A DNA stretch of 64,000 bases from Sphingomonas sp. PP-CE-3A-406 (GTDB taxonomy: Bacteria; Pseudomonadota; Alphaproteobacteria; Sphingomonadales; Sphingomonadaceae), in contig NZ_RCWY01000001.1 in NCBI RefSeq assembly GCF_003688625.1, forward strand, positions 744,001 to 808,000. Direction: 5' to 3'. Below the pieces are notes generated by a model. That model was not told the origin of the DNA, ran no database searches, and was given only the letters and a program-made list of their open reading frames with translations. Below, in pieces: positions 14,771-24,195 of the stretch; position 1 is the stretch's first letter; every line of letters begins with the position of its first letter. The translations under genes and the position numbers were made by a program.

Positions 14771-16657
14771 CTAGCCGAACACCCGTTTCATCGAGCGTTC
14801 GAGCATCACGAACTGCCATAGCGTGCGGCCGTGCTCGGCCCGCCCCGCCCGGTGTTCGTCGGCGATCCGCGCGATCGTCGCCATGTCTAACCACCCGGTT
14901 TCGCCCAGCGTTCGCGACTTGGCGAGCGCGACCGCCTCGCCCGCCAACGCGCCCCTGAACCACGCGCTGATCGGCGTGACGAACCCCATCTTCTGACGAT
15001 AGAGGATTTCGCGCGGGAGATACGGCTCCATCGCCTTCTTCAACAGCCATTTGCCCTCGCCGCGACGGAGCCGCATGTTCGCCGGCAAGGTCGCGCAGAA
15101 TTCGATCAGGCGGTGATCGAGCAGCGGCTCGCGCGCCTCCAGCCCGACCGCCATGCTCGTGCGATCGACCTTGGTGAGGATATCGCCGGGCAGCCAGTGC
15201 TTGATATCGGCATATTGCGCGCGGTCGATCGCATCGCGCGCCGGGGCATTCGCCATCGTCGCAACGTAGCGATCCTCGGCACGATAGCCACCAAGCTGCG
15301 CGCGGGCACTGCCAGTGAACAGCTGCGCGCGAAGCTCAGGTCCAGTCACGCCGACCGATCGCGCATAGGCCTCGCCACCGCCTTGCGCGAGCGCGAGCAG
15401 CGTCGACTTGGCGCGCAACGGACGCGGCGCCCAGTCGGCCTTTGGATAGAACCGGCCCAGCGTTCCGAAGACCTCGGTACGAAGATGCGCCGGGAGCAGG
15501 CCACGAACGCGCTCTTCCGCCGCCTGGAATTTATACCGACGATAGCCAGCGAGCGCTTCGTCCGCGCCGTCGCCGGACAAGGCCACGGTGACGCTTTCGC
15601 GTGCCAGGGCGCATACCTGATAGGTCGCGAGCGCGGAGGCGTCGGCAAAGGGCTCGTCGAAGCTTGCGACGAGCGTGTCGATCAGGCCGAAATCGCCCGA
15701 CGCGACGACCCGCTCGCGGTGGTCGGTGGCGAAACGACGCGCGACCGTGTCGGCGAACGCGCGCTCGTCATGCCCCGCTTCGTCGAACCCGATCGTGCAG
15801 GTGCGGACGGCCTTCGGGCTCGCCTCCGCCATCAACGCGACCACCGCTGAACTATCGACGCCGCCCGACAGGAACGCGCCGAGCGGGACGTCGGCAACCA
15901 TCCGCGAGCGGACTCCGACGCGCATCCGGTCGACCAGTTCCTCGCCGAGCGCCTTGGCCGAGCCGGTCGCGCGATTGGAGAAGTCGATGTCCCACCATTT
16001 GCGCGGTTGCGGCACCGGACGTCCGCGCTCGATCCACAGGAAATGGCCGGCCGCGAGCTTCTTCACCCCGGCGACGATACATGCGTCATCTGGCACGTAA
16101 CCGAACGCCAGATAGTCCTCGACCGCGCCCAGATCGGGCACGCGGCGCAGTTGCGGATGCGCCAGCAGGCCCTTCAGTTCGGACGCGAAGGCGAGCGACC
16201 CGTCCGCGAGCTCGACATAGTGGAGCGGCTTCACCCCCATCCGGTCGCGCGCGAGGAACAACGTGTGCGCTTGCGAATCGTGGATCGCGAAGGCGAACAT
16301 GCCGTTGAGCCGGTCGAGCATCGACGGGCCCCAGGCGCGCCAACCGTGGAGCAGGACTTCGGTGTCGCCTTCGGTGCGGAAGATCGCGCCCTTGGCGGTC
16401 AGTTCGGCGCGGAGGTCGGCGAAGTTGTAGATCTCGCCATTATACGTGATCGTCAGCGGCCCGTCCGACATCGGCTGCGGCGAGCCCTCGAGATCGATGA
16501 TCGACAGGCGACGATGGCCGAGGCCGACCCCCGGCGCGGTCCAGATCCCATCGCCATCGGGGCCACGATGCGCCTGCGCGGCGATCATCGCGAGGACGCG
16601 ATTGGGCTCGACCGGCTTGGGCGTACCCGGATGGAAGATCCCGGCGATGCCGCACAT
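14771..16657 (-). CDS. XrtA-system amidotransferase, asparagine-synthase-like
   Basis: 628-residue glutamine-dependent amidotransferase. The N-terminus is MCGIAGIF, whose Cys2 is the glutaminase nucleophile, with RRLSIIDL, TYNGEIYNF and GDTEVLLHGW of the class II glutaminase domain. The C-terminal synthetase domain has the ATP pyrophosphatase loop FLSGGVDSSA and the SGDGADEALAGY motif. Proteins of this kind are standard members of exosortase A/EPS loci, where they are thought to modify the polysaccharide. Its ATG follows the xrtA TAG directly, making it the last gene of the leftward locus. Confidence 0.93.
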   Translation of the reverse strand: MCGIAGIFHPGTPKPVEPNRVLAMIAAQAHRGPDGDGIWTAPGVGLGHRRLSIIDLEGSPQPMSDGPLTITYNGEIYNFADLRAELTAKGAIFRTEGDTEVLLHGWRAWGPSMLDRLNGMFAFAIHDSQAHTLFLARDRMGVKPLHYVELADGSLAFASELKGLLAHPQLRRVPDLGAVEDYLAFGYVPDDACIVAGVKKLAAGHFLWIERGRPVPQPRKWWDIDFSNRATGSAKALGEELVDRMRVGVRSRMVADVPLGAFLSGGVDSSAVVALMAEASPKAVRTCTIGFDEAGHDERAFADTVARRFATDHRERVVASGDFGLIDTLVASFDEPFADASALATYQVCALARESVTVALSGDGADEALAGYRRYKFQAAEERVRGLLPAHLRTEVFGTLGRFYPKADWAPRPLRAKSTLLALAQGGGEAYARSVGVTGPELRAQLFTGSARAQLGGYRAEDRYVATMANAPARDAIDRAQYADIKHWLPGDILTKVDRTSMAVGLEAREPLLDHRLIEFCATLPANMRLRRGEGKWLLKKAMEPYLPREILYRQKMGFVTPISAWFRGALAGEAVALAKSRTLGETGWLDMATIARIADEHRAGRAEHGRTLWQFVMLERSMKRVFG

Positions 16658-18160
16658 CTAGCGTGTCCCCGCGATTTGGCCCGCGGCGCGATCGGCGATC
16701 CGGTCGACTGGCCCGAGCGCCGAGAGGAAGAGCGCGATCGGGCGCGGATCGGCGCCCTCGGTCGACAGGTGGATCGCCACTGCGCGTTGCCGACCGCCGA
16801 GCAGCCGCGCCTTCATCGTCTCGATCTTCACCAGCGTCTCGTCATGGGTGGTTGCATCGCCCACCCGGTACCACGTCGCGACGATCCGCTCCACGGGGCC
16901 GGGCGCGGTGATTCGCATGACGCTGCCGCCCGCGCCGCTCGCGTCGGCGATGTTGGGAAGATCGGCGACGCGCACCCAGCGGTCCTCCTCGCGCAGCACG
17001 CCCGTGCCGAACGCGATCAGTTCCTTGCCCTCGTGCTGGCTGCCGAACACCGCGATGCTCATGTCGACGGTCGCGCCCGAGGCATCGGCATAGCGACCGA
17101 ACAGATAATGGTCCGCGCCGGGATAATAGGGCATCCACGGCGCGCGCGCGCTGACCGGCACGCGGTGCCAGCCGGCGATCTCGGGCAGGTCGATATGCGC
17201 GGGCAATCGCTGTGCCCGTCCGGCGACCGCCGCGCTCCAGGCGGGAAACACCGCGACGGTCGCCACCGCGAAAGAGGCGGCGAGCACCGCGCCGGTCCGA
17301 TGGCGGGGCGGCGCCTGGAGCGTGGCGGGGTCGAACGCGGGATCATCGGGTGCGCGGTCGAACCACCGCCAGCCGATCGCCAGCACGCCCGCCATCACCA
17401 CGCCAAAGAACACCCAGCCGTAGATGATGTGATCGATCCCGGTCGCCGCATCGACCGAGGTCAGATCGGCCGCCCAGATCGTCCCGAACGCGCGGAACCC
17501 ATTCGCGATCACCGGCACAACTACCGAGACGACCAGGAAGATCGCGCGGCGTCGGCCGGAGACGAAGCACAGATTGGCGACGAGCACGCCGAACGCGACC
17601 ATCGCGATGACGAACTTGGCGCCCGAGCACGCTTCCGCCACCTCGAAATAATAGCGGCCGGCGTGGATCAGCACGCCGTCGACCTCCGCGGGCACGCCGA
17701 CCAGGTGCAGCAACGGCATGACGATCGCGACCGTCACGGTCTGGAGTGGCGGCTCGAGACCTTCGCCGAACGGCACGAGGAAGAACGCGTAGCACAAGGG
17801 GAACAGCAGTCCGCGCGCGACATTGGGGCCGAGGATCGTCAATACGGCGCCTTGCAGCATCATCACCAGCCCTAGCTGGCGCGCGAAACCGACCGACGCG
17901 GCGTCGCCCATCAGCCAGCCGACCCCGCCGATCGCGATCAGCGCGAGACCCGGCCACCAGCCGGTCGGCACGAGCTGCGCCAGCTCGATGCGGCGCTGCC
18001 ATACCAGCCACGCGATCACCGGGCCGATGAAGAGGCAATGCCCGAAGGTCGTGCTGGTCCACCAGATCCGCGCGAGATCGCGGACGTCGCTGCGGAAGAT
18101 CAGCAGGATGATCGCCGCCACCAGCGCGAGCGCGATACCGTGACGGCGCCAATGGGTCAT
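16658..18160 (-). CDS. xrtA: Exosortase A fused to an EpsI domain
   Basis: 500 residues. Residues 1-265 form the multi-helix exosortase, the membrane cysteine protease thought to process PEP-CTERM proteins. The catalytic triad is visible: Cys178 in AEACSGAKF, Arg223 in NGFRAFG, His244 in GIDHIIYGW. After a membrane segment near residue 295, residues about 315-490 form the EpsI (DUF3485) domain found with EPS export. In many organisms EpsI is separate; the fusion occurs in sphingomonads. The start overlaps the upstream glycosyltransferase stop (ATGA). Confidence 0.95.
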   Translation of the reverse strand: MTHWRRHGIALALVAAIILLIFRSDVRDLARIWWTSTTFGHCLFIGPVIAWLVWQRRIELAQLVPTGWWPGLALIAIGGVGWLMGDAASVGFARQLGLVMMLQGAVLTILGPNVARGLLFPLCYAFFLVPFGEGLEPPLQTVTVAIVMPLLHLVGVPAEVDGVLIHAGRYYFEVAEACSGAKFVIAMVAFGVLVANLCFVSGRRRAIFLVVSVVVPVIANGFRAFGTIWAADLTSVDAATGIDHIIYGWVFFGVVMAGVLAIGWRWFDRAPDDPAFDPATLQAPPRHRTGAVLAASFAVATVAVFPAWSAAVAGRAQRLPAHIDLPEIAGWHRVPVSARAPWMPYYPGADHYLFGRYADASGATVDMSIAVFGSQHEGKELIAFGTGVLREEDRWVRVADLPNIADASGAGGSVMRITAPGPVERIVATWYRVGDATTHDETLVKIETMKARLLGGRQRAVAIHLSTEGADPRPIALFLSALGPVDRIADRAAGQIAGTR

Positions 18161-19482
18161 GCTTCGAGGTCGAGCAATGCGTCGAGCGGCGCGAGGCGTG
18201 CGTCCCAGCCATAGCGTTCAATCACCTGCGCGCGCGCCGCGGTGCCGAGTTCGGCGGCGGTTTCGGGGGCTTCGAGAAGTGCTACTACCTGGTCCGCGAA
18301 GTCGCGCGCGGTTTCGGCGACGCGGATCGTGCCGGCGTGGTCGATCCCTTCGGCCGCGGCGGTGGAGGCGACGACTGGACGCGCCATCGCCATCGCCTCG
18401 AGCACCTTGTTCTGGATCCCGCGCGCGAGTTTCAGCGGCGCGACGCAGACGTCGGCGGCAGCGAGCCAGCCGCGGACGTCGTCGACTTCGCCGGTGACGG
18501 TGACGTGGTCACTGGCGCGCGCCTGCACCGCGGACGTCGGCGCGCGGCCGACGATGGCGAAACGCGCGGGAGTGTGCTGGCGGACGAGCGGCAGGATGTC
18601 GCGCGCGAACCACGTGACCGCGTCGATGTTGGGGCGGTAGTCCATCTGCCCGGTGAAGACGATCATCGTTTCTGCGCGCCTCTCGCTATCCGTCGCGCTG
18701 CTAACTACCCCCCCGGCGGAGGCCGGGGCCCAGTTGGGGGCCGTTGATGATAATGGGTTGTCCGCAATTACTGCGACCTTTCCAACTGGGCCCCGGCCTT
18801 CGCCGGGGTGGAGGCCGTCGCGCAGGGTGAGGCCCGTGCCCGACTTGGCGAACTGCGCGGCCGGATCGAACTTTACCGAGTCGATGCCGTTCTCGACTGC
18901 GAGCACACGCCCGGTCGCGCCGCCGTCGCGAAACATCGCGGCTTCGGCGGTGCTGACGAACAGGCTCGCCGAGACCCGCCCCGCAACCTCGCGTTCGAAC
19001 GCCCCCAAGAGCCGAGCCTCACGCCGCATCATCCAGCGCATCGGCCCGCGGGAGTTTTCGGCGAACCCGGCGAACTTGGCGGAATCGACGTCGACGAAAT
19101 CCATCACGACCGACGGCGCGTCGACCGGCAGATACTGCGCCATCTGGCCCGAGAAGCAGTAGACACCGCTGACGTTAGGCATCACGCGATCCACCGCCGC
19201 CTGTATCGCCGGGCTGGCAAACGCGGTCAGCGATACCGGTCTGCCGGTCGCCAACGCCTCGACCGCCGCCCGCTTTTGCGACTTGGTGCGCCGCACGATC
19301 GTGCAGCTCGCCAGCATGTCGGTGAACGCCGCCGGCGGATCGACGTCCGCCGCGTCGTCCGCAAACGCGACCAGATGGACGCGCGTGCGCTTCGCCAGAT
19401 ACTGGAGGATGTGAAAGCTGCGGATCTTGTCGCCGCGGTCGGGCGGAAATGGCACGCGGTGCGCCAGGAACAGCAAGCTCAC
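18157..19482 (-). CDS. XrtA-system glycosyltransferase (GT4 type)
   Basis: 441 residues. GT-B fold glycosyltransferase of the sugar transferase group found in PEP-CTERM/XrtA loci. Seen: N-terminal FLAHRVPFPPDRGDKIRS, VENGID, IVFTGQMDYRPNIDAVTWF, AIVGRAPT, VAPLKLARGIQNKVLEAMAM (nucleotide-sugar binding) and VVAST. GTG at 19482 is chosen: it overlaps the upstream TGA (GTGA) and has GAGG 6 bases before. Residues about 225-258 come from an inserted 98-bp palindromic repeat lying between the ENGID and IVFTG motifs, where relatives are much shorter. Whether the inserted loop leaves activity intact is not known. Confidence 0.9.
   Translation of the reverse strand: MSLLFLAHRVPFPPDRGDKIRSFHILQYLAKRTRVHLVAFADDAADVDPPAAFTDMLASCTIVRRTKSQKRAAVEALATGRPVSLTAFASPAIQAAVDRVMPNVSGVYCFSGQMAQYLPVDAPSVVMDFVDVDSAKFAGFAENSRGPMRWMMRREARLLGAFEREVAGRVSASLFVSTAEAAMFRDGGATGRVLAVENGIDSVKFDPAAQFAKSGTGLTLRDGLHPGEGRGPVGKVAVIADNPLSSTAPNWAPASAGGVVSSATDSERRAETMIVFTGQMDYRPNIDAVTWFARDILPLVRQHTPARFAIVGRAPTSAVQARASDHVTVTGEVDDVRGWLAAADVCVAPLKLARGIQNKVLEAMAMARPVVASTAAAEGIDHAGTIRVAETARDFADQVVALLEAPETAAELGTAARAQVIERYGWDARLAPLDALLDLEA
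18711..18808. repeat. Palindromic repeat, family A, inside the glycosyltransferase gene
   Basis: Arms 18711-18737 and 18782-18808 are 27-base inverted repeats with one mismatch. The arm and the inner sequence (for example ACTGCGACCTTTCC near 18770) match the intergenic copy at 53541-53637 (ACTGCAACCTTTCC). The element is translated in frame as part of the glycosyltransferase. Confidence 0.92.
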
Positions 19483-20519
19483 CCCAGACCTCGGGAGATC
19501 CACGGTCCGGCGGCGTTGGCAGCCCACAGCGGCAACCGCTTCCACGTCCGCACCATCAGCGCATATTTGGGGTTGAGCGGATTGACCTCGCGCGCCGGTC
19601 CGTTGCTTCGCTTGGCATACAGCCGCGGCTCCGGCACGAACCCCCAGTTCTTCTTGAACGCCGCCGCCCCGGTGCCGGTCTTCGACCGCCCGAAATCGAA
19701 CCGCGTGCATCCCCGCGCGCGCGCGTGTCCCATCAGCGCGAAATACATCCGGTCGTTTGCACGAAGGCCCCGCGCAGCGTCGGTGCCGCCGCCCCAATAG
19801 GGATAGACGATGCCGTCATGATACAGGCTGAGGACGCTCGCCACCGCCCTGCCCTCATGCCGGACGGTCAGAACATCGGCATCCATAGTATTCACGACGC
19901 TACGGAAAAGTTTGGCGGGAAAGACCGGCGTGCCGAGATTGCGGACCGACTCCGCGTAAACATGATAATGCTCTGCGAGCAGTTTGCGGTCGTTGCCCGT
20001 CACGATCTCCAGATCGAACCCGAGCGACCGACGGACTTCAGCGCGCTGTTTCCGCGGGATCGCGAGCAGTTCGGCGTCGTCGTCCACGGCCAGATCGCGC
20101 GCGAAGCCGAGATAGCTGGTATCATCGCTCACCCAACCCTCAGGCGCCCGGCCGCCGCGCAGTTCGACCGACGGACAGCCGGTCCGCAGCGCGAGGTTCC
20201 ACGCCCCCGCCGCGAGCGGCTCGACCGCATCACCGAGCACGCCGCCATCGACGCCGAACCCGGTCGACACCAGCGCGCGCCCGAACAGCGGCGAGCGCAT
20301 TTCGGTCAGTGGCAGGACACCGTCGATCGCGCCGCCAGTGGTCTCGGCGATCAGATACCGCGCGCGCTGGCCGCAGCCGTCCTGGACCGCTTGGCTCCAC
20401 GCCGGCAGATGGAACGGCGTGGCGCCGTCGGTCGTCGCGACGAAGGCAGCGATCCGCGCGCATTCCGCCGGATCGCGAAGGTCCGCTTCGCGCACGCCGA
20501 CGGGCATCGGCGCGGTCAC
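19479..20519 (-). CDS. XrtA-associated FemAB-like protein
   Basis: 346 residues of the FemAB/GNAT-like fold. Visible: ATPFHLPAWSQAV, PRKQRAEVRRS, the C-terminal acceptor-binding region YPYWGGGTDAARGLRANDRMY (split here as two blocks), FDFGRSKTGTGAAAFKKNWGF. Proteins of this family in exosortase A loci probably add an amino acid or acyl group to a polysaccharide or peptide. GTG at 20519 overlaps the deacetylase stop (GTGA); a Met four codons in is an alternative. Confidence 0.9.
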   Translation of the reverse strand: MTAPMPVGVREADLRDPAECARIAAFVATTDGATPFHLPAWSQAVQDGCGQRARYLIAETTGGAIDGVLPLTEMRSPLFGRALVSTGFGVDGGVLGDAVEPLAAGAWNLALRTGCPSVELRGGRAPEGWVSDDTSYLGFARDLAVDDDAELLAIPRKQRAEVRRSLGFDLEIVTGNDRKLLAEHYHVYAESVRNLGTPVFPAKLFRSVVNTMDADVLTVRHEGRAVASVLSLYHDGIVYPYWGGGTDAARGLRANDRMYFALMGHARARGCTRFDFGRSKTGTGAAAFKKNWGFVPEPRLYAKRSNGPAREVNPLNPKYALMVRTWKRLPLWAANAAGPWISRGLG

Positions 20520-21406
20520 GCCAGTCGGGCCGCTTCGCGCGCGACGACCGTATCGACGCGGCCCCAGGCGTGGCGCCCGAGCAGCCCGCGCAACTTGCCC
20601 GCCATCGCGCCCAATCGCGAATAATGCCGGATCTTCGAGCGCAGCGGTGCCGCGGCAACGCGTGGTTGCGACGGATCAATCTCCCAGGGATGGAAGTAGA
20701 ACATTGCAGGCCGGTCTTCGCGATTGACCTGACGTACCGCGAAATCGGTGATTGCCGCGGGGAGCAGGCGGAAGAACCCGCCGCCCGTGGCCAGCTTGCG
20801 CTCGCCGAGTTTGGCGACCGTCACCGGTACCTCGATCAGCGCGCTGTCGGCTAGCGGCTTGAACCCGTAGCGCGGCGCGTCGAGCCAGCCGTAATGATCG
20901 TGCTTCACCGGCGCGACGCTCGAGGAATAGGTATAGCCCGCCGCGGCCAGTTCGACATGCGCCCAGGGCGTACGCTGATCGATCGAGAAGCTCGGCGCGC
21001 GGTAACCGGTGACGTTGGTGCCCGCCGCATCCTCGATCGCCTTGCGCGCACGCGCCAGATCGGCGCGGAACACCTCCGGCGTCATCGTGAAGACGCGCTG
21101 GTGATCCCAGCCGTGGCTGGCGATCTCATGCCCCGCCTCGACGATCCGCCGGACCAGCGCGGGATAGCGGTGCGCGACCCAGCCGAGCGTGAAGAAGGTC
21201 GCCTTGGTATCGCGCTCGGCAAACAGCGCGAGGACCGCGTCAGTGTTCGCCTCGACGCGTGGCAGCAGCGAATCCCAGTCCGCCTTGTCGATCACGGTCT
21301 CGAATGCACCCACCTGGAACCAGTCCTCGACATCGACCGACATGCCATTGAGAATGGGGCCATTGAGAACGGTAGGTTTCTGCGCCGTCACGTCAGGCCG
21401 CATCAT
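20516..21406 (-). CDS. XrtA-system polysaccharide deacetylase
   Basis: About 296 residues, carbohydrate esterase family 4 (NodB fold) with a DUF3473 tail. Seen: SVDVEDWFQ with the metal/base aspartates, ATFFTLGWVA, EIASHGWDHQRV (metal histidines), GYRAPSFSID and FYFHPWEIDPSQPR. It removes acetyl groups from the exopolysaccharide. ATG at 21406 overlaps the end of the ATPase gene by 14 bases; a TTG at 21418 is possible. Confidence 0.92.
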   Translation of the reverse strand: MMRPDVTAQKPTVLNGPILNGMSVDVEDWFQVGAFETVIDKADWDSLLPRVEANTDAVLALFAERDTKATFFTLGWVAHRYPALVRRIVEAGHEIASHGWDHQRVFTMTPEVFRADLARARKAIEDAAGTNVTGYRAPSFSIDQRTPWAHVELAAAGYTYSSSVAPVKHDHYGWLDAPRYGFKPLADSALIEVPVTVAKLGERKLATGGGFFRLLPAAITDFAVRQVNREDRPAMFYFHPWEIDPSQPRVAAAPLRSKIRHYSRLGAMAGKLRGLLGRHAWGRVDTVVAREAARLA

Positions 21407-22469
21407 GCCAAGCAGCAACGCCGCGGATCGGCGAATAGTCAGGCTTATCAGTGTCGCTCTCGACCCAATCGACGAGCAAAGTCAGCACACGGCGCAGCGC
21501 CTCGTCCTGCAATTCGACGCGCGCCTCTAGATCGGCGATCCGATCGACGATCGCCGGATCGAGGGGCGCCGAGGTAGGGACAGCGGCGGGCGCGGCCTGA
21601 CGATCGGTCGCGCCTTCCGTTGCACGCGCGCCCTTGGTGTCGGTCGCGATCGTCGGCAGGTCGCCCTCGAGATCGCGCTGGACCGCGCGCACGACGGCAG
21701 CGTCGATAACCGTCAGGTCCTCGATGGCGGCATGCAGCATCACCCTGCCGGCGAGCATGTTAAGGCGACGCGGCACGCCAGCCGAGCCGGCGTAGAAGGC
21801 GGCGAACGCATCGTCCGCGAAGTCGGGATTACCGGTCCAGCCGACCACCGACAGACGGTGCGCCAGATATTCCGACACTTCGTCAGCCTCCATCGGATCG
21901 AGATGGTGGATCGCAATCACGCGCTGGCGGAGCTGTTCGAGCCGGTCCGATCCGTGCAGCCGATCACGAAACTCGGGCTGGCCGAGGAGGACGATCTGGA
22001 GCAGCGCGTGCCCGCCGGCCTGGAAGTTGGACAGCATCCGCAATTCTTCGAGCGCGGAGATCGGTAGCGCCTGCGCCTCGTCGACGATCAGCAGCGTCCG
22101 CTTGCCGGTCCGCGCGACCGCGTGCAGCCCGCGCTCGATCGCGGTGAGCAGCTCGGCCTTGGTCAGCCGGGCGGGATCGACCTTCAGTTCGGTGGCGACG
22201 ATCCGCAGCAGATCGTCCGCCTCGATCGCGGTGGAGACGAGCCGGATCGCGTTCAACCGCTGGTGATCGATCGTATCCATGAGATGGCCGACCAGCGTCG
22301 TCTTGCCCGCGCCGATATCGCCGGTGATGACGATAAAGCCCTCGCCCTGCGCCAGACCATAGCCGAGATACGCCATCGCCTTGCGGTGCGTCGCGGTCTC
22401 GAACCAGAATTTGGGATCGGGGGTCAGCTGGAACGGCCGACCCGTCAGACCATAATGCTCGTCGTACAT
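21393..22469 (-). CDS. XrtA-associated AAA-type ATPase
   Basis: 358 residues, ExeA/GspA-like ATPase found in PEP-CTERM/XrtA EPS loci. Starts with the characteristic MYDEHYGLTGRPFQLTPDP. Walker A GDIGAGKT at 50-57, Walker B LLIVDEAQ, sensor LLGQPEF and the arginine region RLEQLRQRV. After about residue 270 an alanine-rich linker leads to a short predicted coiled coil (residues about 305-340). It is thought to help organise EPS export. It begins 13 bp after the beta-barrel gene. Confidence 0.93.
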   Translation of the reverse strand: MYDEHYGLTGRPFQLTPDPKFWFETATHRKAMAYLGYGLAQGEGFIVITGDIGAGKTTLVGHLMDTIDHQRLNAIRLVSTAIEADDLLRIVATELKVDPARLTKAELLTAIERGLHAVARTGKRTLLIVDEAQALPISALEELRMLSNFQAGGHALLQIVLLGQPEFRDRLHGSDRLEQLRQRVIAIHHLDPMEADEVSEYLAHRLSVVGWTGNPDFADDAFAAFYAGSAGVPRRLNMLAGRVMLHAAIEDLTVIDAAVVRAVQRDLEGDLPTIATDTKGARATEGATDRQAAPAAVPTSAPLDPAIVDRIADLEARVELQDEALRRVLTLLVDWVESDTDKPDYSPIRGVAAWHDAA

Positions 22470-22482
22470 ATCTTACTCGCCT

Positions 22483-24195
22483 TCAGAACTGGTACCGCGC
22501 ACCGATCAGCGCCTGCGCCGACCAGTCGCTGTCGAGATCGCCGACCTTGAAGCTGTAAAGTCCGAGCGACGCGGTGGTGCCAAGTCGCCCGAAATATCGA
22601 TAATAGGTGCCGGTCGCGCCGTACGACCAGACGCTGTCCTCGCCGGAGATGGCTTCCAGCGGGACATTGGCGACGCCCGGCTCGTAATAGTTCGCGAACA
22701 GGTCCGCGTTGATCCCCGAGACCTGGCTGAGCGACCGCGCGTAGAAGAGTTGCGCATAATAGCTTTGATCCTCGAGCCCGGTCACGACCAGCCCCGGCGC
22801 GCCGTCGGGCGCATAGAGACGGCGATTGGTGTAGCCCACGCCGCCGCCCCAGGTCGAACGACCACGGGTGGCGACGATCACGCCGTCGACCCCGCGTGCG
22901 CGGTAGCTCGCGGTCGAGATCGACTGGAACACGTTGTCGAGGCAACCGCCCGGTTGCGCGCCGCTGGTGCCGAACACGCAACCGTTGAACTGCTGGCCGA
23001 AGCCCTGCTGTCCGCCCGAGATGAAACTGGTCGGCAGATTGCCGAGACCGGTGCGAAGCTGGCGGCCGAAGGTCTGGATGCCGTCATAGACGTTGACCGC
23101 CATGCCAACCGACTTCGACGCCTGGTACGTCGCGGTGCCGGTGAAGCTGAGCGATCCATAGCGCTTGCCGAGATGCCCCTCGACCGAGGTCCGGCGGTTG
23201 GGTCGCCAGATCACGCCCGCATCGTAATACAGCCCGTCGGTGCGATACGCGATCCGCCGCGGCGACGCGTCGTTGGTGACGAACCGGCCATCCCTGTCGA
23301 GCACCGGCGCACCGGCGGCATCGACCAGCGCATCCTTCTGGCTGGTCTCGATCTTCTCGTAGCCGACGCCCGCGGTCAGCGCGACATAGGGCGAGATCGG
23401 CTGGAGGATATCGCCGCGGCCGTAATAGCCCTCGTACCGCTGCTTGAGCTGGCTGGCCGTTTCGCGGTCGTAGGCACCGCTTACGGTGATGCCGAACGGC
23501 GCCACGCTGCCCGGCGCGGTCGAGGCGCGCGCGGTCACGGTGTTGCCGATCGAATCGTCGTAATAATCCAGCCGCTGGCCCGCGAGGGCCGATCCGCCGA
23601 AGGTGGGGGTCTCGACCTTGGTATAGCCGAGGCGATAATTCGCATCGAACGTGACTGGTCCGGCGCGCGTGGTGAGGCTCGGTCCGGCATAGACCGAGTA
23701 GAGCTGCGACACGTTGTCGACATTGCCGACCAGCAAGCCCGGTGCGGCGCCGCGGATATCGGAGCGGGTCCGCGTGGCGATGCCGCCTGCCTCGAGCGTC
23801 AGGTTCGGTGTGACGCGGGCATCGACGCGCGCGAGCCCCGAGTGAATGTCGTTGTCGACGGCGTTCTTGTTCCAGGCGAACCGGTGTTCGTAGCGGTAGC
23901 TGACCTGCCCCGACACGCGCTGCGTCGCGATCGCCGCATCCACGCCGGCGGCAAGGCTGGTGTAGGTGAGCACGTCGCCGCCATTGAGGTCGGCGTCGAA
24001 GATCTGGCTCGCCTCGATATAGGGCCTGACCGACACGCGTCGTTGGGTCTGGCCGGACTGCGCGGTCTGCTCCAGTTGCGCGGGTTGGTCGGTCGGTGCA
24101 GCCTGCCCAGACTGCACAGCCTGGGCCGCCGCCGGCGCGCTGAACGTCAGCGTTGTGCCCGTCAGCGCGAGTATCCGGAACACGTGCCGGCTCAC
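22483..24195 (-). CDS. XrtA-system outer membrane beta-barrel protein
   Basis: 570 residues with a signal peptide (cleavage near PAAAQA at 25) and a Gln/Ala/Thr-rich linker, then a long series of amphipathic beta strands ending in aromatic QF as is usual for outer membrane barrels (ALIGARYQF). It corresponds to the PEP-CTERM-associated outer membrane protein family, the likely EPS secretion channel or its partner. GTG at 24195 overlaps the kinase stop (GTGA). Confidence 0.88.
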   Translation of the reverse strand: MSRHVFRILALTGTTLTFSAPAAAQAVQSGQAAPTDQPAQLEQTAQSGQTQRRVSVRPYIEASQIFDADLNGGDVLTYTSLAAGVDAAIATQRVSGQVSYRYEHRFAWNKNAVDNDIHSGLARVDARVTPNLTLEAGGIATRTRSDIRGAAPGLLVGNVDNVSQLYSVYAGPSLTTRAGPVTFDANYRLGYTKVETPTFGGSALAGQRLDYYDDSIGNTVTARASTAPGSVAPFGITVSGAYDRETASQLKQRYEGYYGRGDILQPISPYVALTAGVGYEKIETSQKDALVDAAGAPVLDRDGRFVTNDASPRRIAYRTDGLYYDAGVIWRPNRRTSVEGHLGKRYGSLSFTGTATYQASKSVGMAVNVYDGIQTFGRQLRTGLGNLPTSFISGGQQGFGQQFNGCVFGTSGAQPGGCLDNVFQSISTASYRARGVDGVIVATRGRSTWGGGVGYTNRRLYAPDGAPGLVVTGLEDQSYYAQLFYARSLSQVSGINADLFANYYEPGVANVPLEAISGEDSVWSYGATGTYYRYFGRLGTTASLGLYSFKVGDLDSDWSAQALIGARYQF

